From Oreocharis arfaki (taxonomy: Eukaryota; Chordata; Aves; Passeriformes; Paramythiidae), in the NCBI GenBank assembly GCA_013398015.1, contig VZRR01010237.1, forward strand, positions 1 through 64,000: DNA of 64,000 nucleotides. The letters run 5' to 3'. Positions 1 to 12,700 of the stretch are shown piece after piece. The notes under the pieces were generated by a model. That model was not told where the DNA came from. It searched no databases and worked only from the letters and a program-made list of their open reading frames with translations. How positions within the stretch are numbered: the stretch's first letter is position 1; each line of letters starts with the position of its first letter. The translations under genes were made by a program, and so were the position numbers.

Positions 1-262
1 CGCAGCCAATGAGAGGTCGCGGTGGGCGCCAGGGGACGCCACCGGCCAATCAGAGATGCGGAGGGCGCTTGGGGGCGGGGCCGCAGCTGAGGAGACGGTT
101 TCTGCGGGCAAAGGGGTGGGGCCAGGCCAGGGGGCGGGGCCGCGGGGAAAGGGGCGTGGCCAGCCCTGTCCCCACGCGTGGCGTAGCCGGACCGTGTGAT
201 GGCAGGGGACACTCGGTCACCCCCGATGGCCCTCGTGTGTCACCTGCAGGGTAATAAACTTA
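1..262. promoter_or_regulatory. CpG island with CCAAT and GC boxes, promoter of an unidentified gene
   Basis: CCAAT boxes (GCCAAT) lie at 6-10 and 46-50 on the plus strand. GC boxes (GGGGCGGGG) are at 71-80 and 131-139, with a GGGGCGTGG variant at 150-158. CpG density is far above the surrounding DNA and falls off by about 260. This is the layout of an NF-Y/Sp1-driven TATA-less promoter. The transcribed direction cannot be told; a gene reading left would lie outside the window. No exon was recognised. Confidence 0.6.
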
Positions 263-1472
263 TGTCCTAACGCCACCCTGCCAGCCAGGCCATGGCACTG
301 AGTGCCACATCCAGTGGTCAGAAAGCAAGGTTGAAATCTTGGGAGATCGGGTTTTTACTGGTGGAACTTGTGTTTTTTTAAGAGGCAGTCGTGGACAGCC
401 TGCTCTGTTTGCCTGCCAGAACCTTTTGTTTCTGTACCAAACGTGAATAAACCAAAATCAGTTAATTGCCACTTGTGCTTAAGGGCACTTGGTTTCTTTG
501 CTCTTGCGAACATGCCCTTGAAGTTGAGTCCCTGGTGTTTCTGTTGTCTGTGGTTCCAGCCTGCCTCAATTTCCTCATGGATGCGCCAAAGCAGATGGAA
601 TTTTAACAGAGGTAAAGACTGTGAGGTGAAAAAAATTATAACTTAGAACTAATCCCAAAAGTGTTTCACTGTGCCTCGCCTTTTCTCCCACCTGGAGATC
701 AAAGCTGCCCAAGGAGTCCAAACCCACTTCATGGGTGTTGGGAAGGGACCTTGTTCCTGAGGGCCGACAGCTCTGACACAACCCTGCAGAAAGTGCCACT
801 TCTTCCTCCTGCTCACGGTGGATTTCAGTGCATTTTTTAGATATAAATACATTTACATATACAACAGGAATTCTGAGAAAGCTGTGCATCACGCCTGTGA
901 CATTTTATACTACTCAAGCACTGCCGACTGCTGCTTTTAAAACATTTTAAGAGCCAAGAGGGGGATTTCACAAAAACACAAATTGCAGGCTATTTCAGAT
1001 TAAGGCCTTTGTTTGTGCCTTTTGTGTAGTCTTTCCTTTCGTGAGCAGTAATTGCCATTTCTGCTTTCTGCTTTTAACTGCTCAGCTCTGGGGAGAATTA
1101 AGTGGCCTTTCTGGTACCCCACAGCCCCCTTATTGCTACCTCCCCACCCTTTAATTTAGGATGGCGTGTGCAGATGCACTGCAGCCCTCCTACAGAAGAG
1201 ATGGGACCTCACACACAGGTTATTTCAGGTCCTGTGAGTTAACTGTGCCTTTCTCTGGGAACAACAAACTTCAGTGATTTACACCTTGGTCTTCCAGCTG
1301 CCTCCCTGCACAGTGGCACTGTGTGAAACAAGTGACACAAGTTAGATTTGGTCTCAGTCAACCACGATGCAGCTTTGAAACCCAAAGGAAAAGGGGCCAA
1401 AAAAAATGCAGCAGGGAGTTGATGACGTTGTAAACGCCTTCACAGAGCATCACCAACAGGTAAAGAAAGGGG
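263..1472. other. Intergenic DNA, nothing recognised
   Basis: Lies between the left-edge island and the CR1 fragment. Short frames of 67-105 codons occur on both strands without recognisable domains, and I see no convincing splice-site pairs. Confidence 0.5.
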
Positions 1473-1645
1473 AATTAGGTGCTGGAAGGGGCTGCCCAGG
1501 GAGTTGGTGGAGTCACAGTACCAGGAGGGGTTTAAGAAAAGACTGGATGTGGCACTCAGTGCCCTGGTCTGGTTGACAAGGTGGTGGTGGGTCACAGGTT
1601 GGACTCAATGACCTCAAAGCTCTTTTCCAACCTTGGTTGTGTATT
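1473..1645 (+). mobile_element. CR1 LINE 3' fragment, plus orientation
   Basis: Contains the CR1 3' UTR landmarks in order: GGCTGCCCAGGGAG, GTGGAGTCAC, AAGACTGGATGTGGCACT, GTGCCCTGGTCTGGTTGAC, GGTTGGACTCAATGA and CTTTTCCAACC. The terminal ATTCTATG/ATTCTGTG repeats have been lost. CR1 is the dominant LINE of birds and other sauropsids. It lies just downstream of CAST. Confidence 0.9.
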
Positions 1646-1708
1646 TTGCACCGTTTTTTGTTTTTTAAACATTAGATTCAACTTTAACACGCCAACGTTT
1701 GCGGGTTT

Positions 1709-1714
1709 TTTATT
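1709..1714 (-). terminator. Second AATAAA downstream of CAST
   Basis: Minus-strand hexamer about 84 bases beyond the first signal, in AT-rich DNA just past the CR1 fragment. It may be a backup poly(A) signal or chance. Confidence 0.3.
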
Positions 1715-1792
1715 ATTCCTAGGCTTCCTTCTGGCCTGACAGCAGCGGTGATAAACGAAAAGCCAGGAGAGGCACAGTGCATCCTTAAAAAC

Positions 1793-1798
1793 TTTATT
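1793..1798 (-). terminator. Poly(A) signal AATAAA, likely for CAST
   Basis: Canonical hexamer on the minus strand after the proposed 3' UTR. A second AATAAA lies further on at 1709-1714 and could give an alternative longer end. No cDNA evidence is available from sequence alone. Confidence 0.6.
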
Positions 1799-2354
1799 GG
1801 AGTGGCGCGGTGCAGACTGCGAGTACAGTCACGAGTCGAAATATCCCCAACTTCAGCCCCCACGCCGTCCCTGCCTGCAGACCCCGGGCCCTGCTGCCGG
1901 TGGCTGCCCCTTGCCAGCCCACAGCGGAGCCGTACACGTGTCGGGATGTGCAAAAGGATGTTCTGCAGGGCAGGGAGGCACAGGAAAACCCACGGAGGCG
2001 GTGGCAGCCCGGGGCTGCAGCAGCCGACTCGCGAGAGGCGCCCGGCCGTGCCTGTCCTCGCAGGGAACAGCAGAAATGGGGCTCTGCTCCCTGCAGCATC
2101 ACCTGCAGCCCCATCCCTGCATTCCCTGCTGGAGTGCCAGGAACAGGAGGACTGGAAACAGTGCAAAATAAGATAAAAAGGAGCCTGCCCCTGGACCTGA
2201 CCTTTGATTGCTGCTGAGGCTTGTACCCCTCCTTTCTTTCCCCTCCCCGCCCCCTAAAACGTGTTGGTAGCTGTTACATTTGCTATTTGTCCAGTCCAGG
2301 AGACTCCTGAAATTACAAGAAAACAGTACAGATACAATTGGAAATAATGGCAAT

Positions 2355-2383
2355 TAAAAAAAAAGAAAAAAAAAAAAAAAAAG
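2355..2383. repeat. A-rich tract in the CAST 3' UTR region
   Basis: Nearly pure adenine on the plus strand, so a U-rich stretch in the sense transcript. It could be the worn tail of an old insertion. Confidence 0.8.
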
Positions 2384-2696
2384 TCCTGCCCTAGTGTGTT
2401 TTAACTACGGCTAAAGGCAACATCCCAAATACCTGCTTTGCGTCCAGACGTGCTGGAAGAAGCGGCTAATCCCCAGTTTCTCACTCTTTAGCTATCCCAC
2501 AGCTGGCCTGCAGCTCCCCACCAGGAACTGGCCTGAGCAAGAGGCTGCACAGCTCAGATGAGGGTAACTAAAGCTCGCTGTATTCCAGAACACTTAATGC
2601 ATTCACTGCAACATTAAAAAAATGCTAGCACATATGAACTCTTCAGAGATTTACAGGCACTATGTGGAGATTATGTGCAAAAGTCTGCAGATTTTT

Positions 2697-2822
2697 TCTG
2701 TGGTTTTGGGGGTTTTTTGTGGGGTTTTTTTGTTTGGTTTTTTTTGGTTTGGTTTGGTTTTTTGGGGGGTTTTTTTGGTTGTTGTTGGTTTTTTGTTTGT
2801 TTTTGGTTTTGGGGTTTTTTTT
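2697..2822. repeat. G/T-rich simple repeat (A/C-rich in CAST mRNA)
   Basis: About 125 bases made almost only of G and T, with runs such as GGTTTTTT and GGGGG. In the sense direction of CAST it is A/C-rich. Tracts of the same type occur at 34410-34481 and 42655-42903. Confidence 0.9.
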
Positions 2823-3136
2823 GCATAGCTCTTGATCAATGCAATATATTTCCTGCAAACAGAAAGCATTCTTTCCCCCTGACAGCTGAAGGAAATTACA
2901 AAAAAGTCAGAGTATGTGAGTCTTAATAAACTGAATTGCTGGGGGAAAGAAACAAACCACCTGAGTCTACTACCGGGAAAAAAAAGAAAATATGAGAAAA
3001 AAAGTCCAGCAAGTATCACTGTACAAAAACCACCCAGAATAACTATGTGCTTTTGGCATCAGCTTTTGTTCTTCAGGAATAATCATCCACCCACAGAAAG
3101 AAGGCATTTTACACGATGCACCAGGGTCCTAGGGGG

Positions 3137-3139
<3 letters not shown>

Positions 3140-3167
<28 letters not shown>

Positions 3168-3168
3168 A
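3140..3168. repeat. (AAAAC)n microsatellite forming the last CAST acceptor tract
   Basis: About five AAAAC units. On the minus strand this is (GTTTT)n directly before the TTCCCCCTAG acceptor of the proposed 3' UTR exon, so length changes could affect splicing. Confidence 0.85.
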
Positions 3169-3670
3169 GGTCAGAGTGCTCATCTTCTGTAAATTGGAAA
3201 TAAAACTCATAACATCAATCTGGAAAGAATTACGGGGAACTAAGCCTCTAGCGAGGCCCTGCTCCAGATAGGTCCAGAGCAGAGGTAATGAATGACACAA
3301 GCTAAACCAAGACACAAGCCTTGGAAAAGAAATATCAAAACCCTCAGCTGAGATGTGCTTGGTCCTCATGACTCTGTGAAAATGTCTTGGGGAGCAGCAC
3401 CTCACACCTTGGAATGCTTGGAATTCCACAGCCTAAAGGAGTTTAGCTACATGAAGTAGTTCCGTACAAACTGAACGGATAAAGGGTGTGAAAAAAGACC
3501 TTTTCTGCCTGGGAACCCTGAAGTGCAAAGCCATCCCAAGCATTGTGTCTTAACAGCAGCTCTAACCATGCCTTGGTTTGGTTCAAGGACTGCCAGCAAA
3601 ACTCAGCTTTAATTCACAAGCCTGAACTGTCTTTGTGGTAGCCCAGGAAACAGGGAAGAAGAAATCTCAC

Positions 3671-3737
3671 CTGGTAAGGTTAACGTTTAGCTTGTTTTCT
3701 GCTTCTCAGATTTGCTGCTGGAGGACTGTCCCTTTGC
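3671..3737 (-). CDS. CAST: CAST exon 29, last coding exon, residues 757-772 and stop
   Basis: Encodes AKGQSSSSKSEKQKTS then TAA at 3687-3689. Mammalian calpastatin ends AKTTEETSKPKDD. The acceptor is CTTTAG. Sixteen bases after the stop there is a CCAG/GTGAGA site, a consensus donor, so the exon is taken to end at 3671 and the 3' UTR to continue in another exon. If that donor is unused, the UTR would continue directly to the left. Confidence 0.87.
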
Positions 3738-6700
3738 CTAAAGAAAGGATGGAACAGTGAGAAACTGAACCAAGCTAAAACCTGAAATCAGGCAGTGACA
3801 AGACACTCGTTCAGAATCACAGTTCAGACATAAATACAACCTCCACTTGAAATACAGAAAGTTTAGCAGCAGTACTTATGAGTCCTGCTGTCTACAAATA
3901 TTTTCACCTTTTCACCATCAATTGCTTTCTTTCAGACAGAGTGGGCTGTGCCTGACCTCATCATTCCCTGCCCCTCAACACCCTTTTGCCCACACCTGTG
4001 ATCAGGTCACAGCTCACAACATCCTCCTGAAGAGGAGATAAAGACACCCTTCAATTCTACACTGAGAATTATGAGTCAGTTCTGTGGTCACACAAAAGGC
4101 ACCTGTGGTGATGTAATAACAGCAACAACAAGAAATAGCATCACTGACATGGAAAATGTAAAATTCCCAGAGCAAATGTAATCATCTGATTCAGGCACCT
4201 ACTGCAAATATCCTCTGTGAGAACAACGTGATGGAGCAAGTTTCACCCTAACATGAATCAATTTTCTGTACTTACGGATAACAAAAGCCAAGCAACCCTT
4301 TTTATCTTACCCCCACCCCTTTCCTCTTTTTTTGAAATTAGGAACAGCTGCCTGCCTTTCCCCACCGTGTTTGTTCTGCATATTTATGAAAGTATGTAGG
4401 TCTTCATTCATTTTAAAAAGTAATTTATGATAATAACTTGGGAATCTGGCTGTGGTTGTGGGAGTACTTTGGGGATGCTGTTACTCAAAACTGTCAAGAA
4501 ATGAGAGAAGTGGTGGGGATGCTGCCTGAGGCAGCTACAGGCATGCAAAGTGGGACTCTGAGATCAACAAATTTGGGAAGGAGAAGCCTGTGGAGCATGC
4601 ATTGAGCTTCCCCCTCAGAAGACCACACGCTGTCTGAAAGACATGTATTTTTTTTGCCCTTGTTTATTGCCAATTTCCCTTGAAATAGGCAGGGGCCTTT
4701 CTCCTATGTGCAGGTTTACAGAAATGGATCAAGTTCAACCTATGGATGTAAAACTCTCCCCAAAATAACAACCCTGAAATATGAATCCCAACTCCAGCTG
4801 CCCCCCCGCCCTTGCATGACTGTCCACGCTATAATAAATGTGTTCATACCGTTTTAGGGTCTCTGGGCTTTCCTTTATCCTTTGAGCTTGCTTTAGTGGT
4901 CGTAGCTTCCTTTCCACTTTTGTCCTACACTCCAAAGAAAAAAAAAATAATTACAGTTACAAGGAGAATAGAGCACTGATGGCTCCTACTCTGACATCTG
5001 CCAAAACACAATCTTTTGAACGGGGCTGGCAGCAACGCAGGCCGTGCTGAGTGGAGACTGCGCGTGAGAAAAACCTGGTGGAGATGGGCAGATTTTGTAT
5101 TTACTACAGAGCAGTAACACTGCAGCAGCAGATTTAGTTCACAAGCAGATGAAGCAGCACTTGAAACACCCATGGTCCTGTCTTCAGCCGCCTGAGGATT
5201 CTACAGTGGCCAGAAGAGCTGCTTGGAAACACAGCTCCTTCCTCCCACGAATTACAGCTGATTTGAACTCCAGTTTCAAAGCTGCTGCTCTTCTTCTCAT
5301 TGCAAAACCTCTCCAGTCCATTCCTTCTGCTTTCTTCCTGTTGCCCTACTGTTTTCCCTAACACATCTAGAAGTCTTTGCTGCTCCCTGCTTTTCTCTCC
5401 ACAAAACCCTCTTGAACTGCGTCTCAGCTCCAGCCTACAATCACTGCTACACAGCTCCTCCTATCACTGAGGAAAGGTTTCTCTGCCTCTCTGCAGTTTT
5501 TGGACACACTAAAAACTGTTACCACCCTTCTCTGCTCAGCTTACTTCTCCAAGCCTGTCCAAAAGGCTCTAATCACCACAAACCTTCCTTCTCTCAAACA
5601 TTAAGTACACAGCAAAATGCATCCAACTTCCACTGCAGTAGTGAGACAACCCCTGCATCTGGACAGGCTTCCTGCAAACCTAACCTGAGCTACTGCAAAG
5701 AACAGTGAGGAGTGAAGTACTGTTTATTTTCCAAGTTATTAGCAGAAAATGTCCTACCTTTGAGTGCTGCGGTGTAGCAGGAGCCTTTGCACAAGTATCA
5801 AAGTCACCTGATAAGGCATCAATAGCTGCACTGTCATCAGCAGGTTTCTGCAATAATTTTCATTTTGGAGTCACAAAATATGCAACCGAACTTCCCACAG
5901 TCAAATAATTGGTTCAGGAATTTATGCCTGCTTTAATTATCCCTTTCTTAAAGAAAAACACTCCTGAACTGTACCATTTTTACACATATGGCAGAGATGT
6001 CTGTTTCAGGTTTCGAAGAGGCATGATTTCCTGAACCTTCATAATGCAGCTGTACATAAAAATTGCATTTATTGTGAGGAGTTACTCCTCACCAAAGTTT
6101 TGCTGTCCACACAGTTCCTATTACCTCCTGCATTTATGAGTATTTGCAATGAATCACCCCTGAAGCCTACAGTGACACAACCTCGAAACAAAATCAGAGC
6201 CCAGAGCATGAAAAAAAACCCACAGAACAAATATCGTGAATATAAAAAAAAGATCCTCCATAAACCCCATCACAAATGTTACCTTCTGTCCTTTGTGTTT
6301 CACGTCATCCTTTGCTGTTGGCTTTGCCGGTTTACTCTTGGGAAGAAAAAAAAGCAAATCCTCATTTTGAACTGGCCAGGTTAGTTTGAAAGTACAAGTG
6401 TTTACACATGGCACTGCTGGGTATTCTCAGATTTCCTAGGAAGCTGCACTGTTCTGAACGGATTTCCTTAGTAGTTCGAAGTGATTTATTTGTTCAGACT
6501 GCCCACTTGGAAAAGAAATAAAAAAAAACCCAAACAAGAACAAAACTTCTTTTGCTTTTTGACTTGTAAGCATGATAAGACAGAGCTACTCTCACTGCAG
6601 GATATTTCCATGTTTTATCCTAATACACAAACACAGTATAGACATTTACTTATTCAACTTGTAGTTTCAAAGAGGACAGACTGGCTCAGACAGACTCAAA

Positions 6701-9700
6701 TTTCCACTGTTGCAAATGAAAACTAGGGAAGTTTTTCCTTACCTTCTCACCTGACTCCAGAAGTTTTAGATGGTCAGGTGGGATTGTTTCATCTCTCTCT
6801 CCAAGCTTGTCTCTGTGTTCAGATTTAGCCTTCTCCTGAAAGTATTCAATGTTTTAACAACTTTAATACCCATGTTAGAAATACTAGCAGTGAACAAGTC
6901 AGGAGGCTTATCAACCTTAGGACAGACAGCCTTTTCCAACTTTAAAATTTTAAACCTACTGGGAGAATCCCCATTTATTCATTTCACTACAAAGCGTGTT
7001 TCACACCTGAAAGTTTTAAAAACTACATTTGTTTTCCAACTTATGCTGGTTTGATTTTTGGCAGCACACCAGGAACATGCCACACAGAGCATCACAAGCA
7101 GGGTTTTTAAGCAGACTGCTGAAGAACATTTTTGTCTTTGTTAATGCAGACATTTTAGGGATCTCTTTTTCCTTCTTCTTCCAGCTAAGATTCCAGCCTA
7201 AACTTATTGACAGGCAGCACTTGGTGGTTTTGTTTTTCCCCAGTAATGTACTTTACCTTAGCTATTCCAGATTACAGTTTATTACTATTATTACTACTAT
7301 TATGCAGAAATTTATTTTCTTATTAGCAGAAGGGCCTTTATAGGATTTTATGGAAGACTAAATTAAGGCAAAACCAGCAGAAACAAGGGAGTTTAAAAAT
7401 GTGACTGATTAAGTGAACTTGATACTTGTGGTTATAAAAGTCAAATCTTGACAAAAAGAGGGACAGAAAATCAGTTTTAGAACTGATTTTAGAACTGAGG
7501 CCTGAGAAGACACCCAAAAAATGATGAGAATAATGGCAATGAAAGGCACTGAAATAAAATTATTTTGAACCTCCTGTAACATTTCAACACTTGCTTGCAA
7601 GAGGCCAAAGTATATTAACCAAGTCAACATTTTTCACTGCACACACAAGTAATCCAGGTGACTGAAGAGTGGTTGATATACCTACACGTAAGTGCTTGGA
7701 TTTTTTTTCCAATAATCTTACTCTTACAACATCTAAAATCCCCATTTCATATTCTCCTGTGAATACATGAGAACTATTGCAGATTCTGGGGGTTTTGGTG
7801 GGGGGTTTTCTGTTGGTTTGGTTTATTCCTTCCCACCCACCCTTCTCCCCAAATTGCTCAAGCTTCAGAATGTCCTTTGTTACCTTTACTTTATCCACAA
7901 CTGGTTTGTTCTCATCAGGGTCAGGTTCCCTCTGCCCCAGGGAGTCAGACAGGAGATCCAAGGCTTCATCCATCTCTTTTCCTCCCTAACAAAACAGAAA
8001 CACATTTGTGAAAGCACATCTGCTGCAAAAATGAGGTAGTTCATCAATCTAATATATAAGTACTGGGTAATGAACTGTGCCAACTTGAGTGAACAAAGAG
8101 CTCTCCCTTTGTAATTGCAGTGTAGCAGAATAGCTGGGGAAAAATACAGAACATCTAGACCTGCAGAAAAACGTAACTTCAAGATGGGCTTATGGAATTT
8201 ATTTTAATGGTTTTCTTTTTTTTATAAATAAGCCTAGCTGCTGCAATGGGAACTCATCTATGAAAAGACTGACAATTGTTTGGCAGTGATCGTTTGGCAA
8301 TTGCCACTTGTTTTGCAATTTTACCCAAAACCTGGACAGAAAAAAAGCCCTCAAAACCAACACAGCTGGGAGGAGCTTTATATTCCTCTTCCAAACCAGG
8401 CTGGGAGCACCAGGGGGAAGATCCCTCTGCATGGACCAAAATGTGACAGCAACACTGCAATAAATGCCAGGAAGGAGAGCTCTCCTGGTATTCAAAGGGG
8501 GTCATGGTGCTGCCTGTGGAACTCTGTTGAAAATGGAGCGTCCACTCATTCTTTCTTTTCCTTTTTTCCCCCCAGGGCAACATTTTCCTTCCCTTCAAAA
8601 GCCAGTATTAGCAATAAATTATTAAATTTTGCAACAGTCCATACTGGTGAAACTGTCAGGGTCACGTTGCTGCCTCTCCTCACTACTCAGCCCCTCGTTT
8701 TGGGGTAAGGACCTACAGGAGAGGTTTCTTACTGAGGTAGAAGCTGCAGGAGCTGCTGAGTGCACTGAGGAAACGGTAGCAGCAGAGATCACATCCGAGG
8801 AACTCGCGGGCTTGGCAGCCTCCTTGGCTTTCTGGAAGAAGAAGACACACAGGGGACCCGGAGGAAAACACTCATGAGACTCCACGCATCCAAAACACGG
8901 CGCCCACACAGTTAATTTCTAGGGCTTTGTTTCTCCTGAGGAGCTTTCCTTATTTCAGATGGAAACACACCCCCACGTACACACCGTGCAACTGCTCCTC
9001 ATCTCAGCTTGTTCCTCTGGGTTAAAGCCTGCCGCAGCTTAAGTTTTAACAGGTTTAACCTGACTCCAAGAGAACTTATGATTTCACCAAGCCCATGTAA
9101 TGTTCCCAAAAAACACTTCTAAAATCCTCAGGTGCAAGGCACTACTTAAGCAAGTAACTGGTAAAAAGACAGGTCACATAACTTAACTAGTTTTTCGTTT
9201 GTTTGATTGTTTGTTTAAAATCCCGCTCTTCTATTAACTTATTGCAAGAAGTACTTTAAGTTTTTGGATTTTGTTTAAGGAACTTTATGGAAGGGAAACA
9301 TACGACATGTCAGGATTAGTCAAACAACCTGAAAATAAAACCAGTTTTCAGAAATCTAATGTACTCACCTTCAGTACAGTTGATGCAGGCAATGGTGCAG
9401 GTGGTGGTGGAGAACAGGAAAATCCTTCTGTCAAACCCTCCAAAAGATCATTTTCACTCATAGGCTGCCATTGAAAAGAAAGAAAAAAGAAGATTGTACA
9501 TCTCTCCATCTCTTAATAAGTGAGCAGGTAACAGCCCATTTTTAAACTGAACACTGGGTAACCCTGCTGACATTTGGTAAGTAATTAATGAATTAAAGTG
9601 GTTTTTGAAACAGTCACTGTTTTTACCTGGGACTTTTCTTCTGGTTTTGGTAGGAGTGGTTTTCCATCTTTATCCTACAAAGAAAAAAATCCCTTGAATT

Positions 9701-12700
9701 AAACCAAGCAGTCCTTAAACAGCCATGCAATACAAGCACTCTGGGAGCACTCACTGAGCAACAAAAAGTGTTACACAGGACAGGGATCTGACCAGCAGCC
9801 TCTACAGCATCTACTGCTGCTACTCAAGATGCCACTTAAAACATCCAGGCCCCTGGGGTTTTTTTAACAGCTCTAACCAATCCCAATTTATTTAGTTCTA
9901 AAATACCAGAAGCTACTGAAAGACTCTGGTGTACTAATCTCAGACAGAATTACTAATCTGCAGGCATCTAAAACATTTCTATGCCCATGCAGGCATCCAG
10001 TAATACATGCCAGATATCAGTGTGAACTACAAATCAGAATTTCCAGATACTATAAAAACAGCTGAACTAAAACATCAATGTTTCAAAATTAAATGGGAGT
10101 CTCAGTTTCACCCACATGTTCTGAGGAATGAAAGGGTAGCAAAACTAAAGAAAGCACATTAAATAAGTTACTTTGGCTTCTGTTAATCTGTACTCTGGAG
10201 GAATTGTTTCTTCTTTTTCGCCCAGTTTTTTGCGTTGCTCCTTTTTGTTTTTTTCCTGTGAAGGCAGAATAGGAATCATGGTAAAAAAAAACAGCTACCA
10301 ACAGAAATGCACATGAGCAAGCTTTCATCCTTCAGTCTTCTGATTCAAATAGGTCTTTCTCATTCAATCCAACCACCAGATACAAATGCCATGAAAATGA
10401 AAAGAAAGCACTTTCTCTTGAGAAAACCTTCACTCCTCTGCCTGATCCTTCCTCTGTGTATCAGAAGTGGCTCTGCCTATTTCAGTGAAGCTAGCAGAAG
10501 TAAGTGAATAGGCAAGGGTGGACCAAAATCAAAAATACCTCTGTGTCTTAATTCTTGACATTTTTGGAAATCCACTCAACAGCTGCCTGGGCTGCGTGCA
10601 AAGGAAGGCTGAACAGAGAAATCAGCGGCCCACTTCAAAAATTATTACCCCCATACAGGTTATGCTGGAAAAATGCCAGCTAGGAAAAGGGACTAAAGCC
10701 ACCTTTGGGAACTTTTGCCTGACAGAATTCCAGCCACCAGAAGGGCTGGTTTCTGACTCCAGCCAATTCCATCTGGTTTAGGGTGGCACATTGGGCCATT
10801 CAGACTGTGCCTACGAATAGCACTCCCTTAGCCACGGTTTCAGTGACTTACTTATGGCTCCCTATTTAAATACATAAACCCCGAAAGTTTTGTGCCTAAT
10901 TCCTAATTAAAACCCCTCATCATGAATCTGGTTCCTTCAGAAAAAGGACCATACCGTGTGCTACCCCTGACGTGCATCTTAATTCTGCCTTAGCTCAGCA
11001 GAAAGACATGATAAAAACACAGTTTTCAGAAACTGAGGGAACTGCTGCACTGCAACAGCCAGAATTATTAGGGAAGTGTACTGACTGTGTTGAAATCCCT
11101 AATAGTACTTCCTAGGCAGAACAGAACTGGTTTCAACAGTACATTTTGTTTTCAAAAAAAAGTGAAAATATAATGCCTTCATTGTTTGTGACCTGAGGAA
11201 ATGGAGTAACGCTGAAGGTAGTTACATCAACAGTCTATTTTTTGAGGTCTGATTTTTTTTTCTCTACCTTAACTTTGTCCACAGCAGGCTTTTTTTCAGC
11301 TGGATCAGGCTCCCTCTTTCCCAGGCTGCTGGACAAGGCTTCCAGTGCTTCATCTGCCACGGGACTGACCTGCATGAGAGTCGATACAGCAAAAAACAAT
11401 TTTTAGTTTGAAGAAACCTGTTTTTGTCCTGCCCTGCAGTCCCTGTTAGGTTCACAAATGGCATCCCCTTTACAGCAGTAAGAGCTAGAGGACACCACCA
11501 GAACTGTCAGTTTTGGCTCCCTCTTTGAGGAAGGTCACTGACCATTCAGTTTGTGCTTGACTTGGCTGTTCTTGTTTGGTTTTTTTTTTGTGAACCACTC
11601 AGCCTTTTTGGGTTACCACTAGGGAGGAAGAACATGCAACGCTGAAATGAGCACCGTGACACCGTGCTCTACCATTCCATAAGTGAAACACTGAGTTTTG
11701 CTTTAGCTCCAGCTGAAGGGGCTTCCACTACTTACTGAAGACATGGGGGCTGCAGACTGCACAGTGCAAGCTGTGGCACGAGGCACCACTTTGTCCTCGG
11801 CAGCTTTTGCAGGCACAGAACCTGACAGCTTCTGAAACAGAACAATATACACTGTATTTTACTGAATACATTTGGAAAACATTAAATGTGCCTGTTAAAT
11901 GGCTTTTTTTCTTTTTTTTTTTTTTTCCCCTAAATGCAGTACTAAATGAGAAAGAAAAGTCTAAATTTAAAGGCAGAAGATGCTCAATGAAGAGCTGAGT
12001 GACAATACTGCATGTTCCACTAAGGGCAAGAGGAAGGGTAAAACAGGAAGAGAAGAAAAAAATGTTTTTCTTGAAAGAACAGTAGCACTACCCAGTCTTA
12101 GCAAAACTGTCAGCATCAGCTTCCCCAGTGACCCAGAAAGACATACTTTGGATATGTTGCAGGGCTTTGGTGCTTTGGGTTGTACTGCAGGCTGTGCAGG
12201 GCAGGCAAAGTCTTTTGAAAATTCATCAACAAGATCAGATTCACTCAAAGGCTGAAAAAAAAGGAAAAGAAAAAAGACACGTGGCACAGGTGACTTGCTG
12301 CCTCTTTTTAATATACCTTCTCAAGAACTGTATTTCAGCTACTCATAAAGCAGGAGAACATCTGTAGCCTACACTGAAATAACCTTTCACAATTATGTGC
12401 AACAAAACAGCATTAATTTTGCAGTGCATGAAATTAAAGAGAAACGCACTTCAGAATAAGTCTGCTTCTTTGTTATCATTAAGTCAATGTAATGTAGAGC
12501 ACTGTGCATATAAAACATAATTTAGAGAACCAGATACATACTGCTCAAGAGAGGGCTATTGAAAAGGAAAATAGAGCCTCTTAATTAGGAAGAAAATGCT
12601 AATATTTACTAGCAGAACTAGAGGTCCCTGAAAGTTCCTTTAGCCTGCCCACTGGCTGCTGACACTCAGTGATTTTCACTGTGCGTGTTTTGGTGAGTAA

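Larger units (their letters stand above)
1775..3128 (-). other. CAST: Proposed terminal 3' UTR exon of CAST
   Basis: On the minus strand a CCCCCTAG acceptor with a long (GTTTT)n pyrimidine-rich tract (3140-3168) begins an exon at 3128. An AATAAA at 1793-1798 would end it near 1775. It contains an A/C-rich (transcript sense) simple repeat at 2697-2822, a T-rich tract (sense) at 2355-2383 and a GC-rich block at 1800-2110. No open frame here continues from the coding exons. Exact ends are inferred; RNA data would settle them. Confidence 0.6.

Noticed and set aside
1684..2217. Several overlapping frames of 106-160 codons on both strands
   Set aside because: They sit in the GC-rich part of the proposed CAST 3' UTR exon; multiple frames are open at once and none has a domain.
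2622..3019. Phe/Gly/Val- or Lys/Pro/Gln-rich frames
   Set aside because: They translate the G/T simple repeat and are not genes. The same applies to frames at 42573-42901 and 34139-34587.
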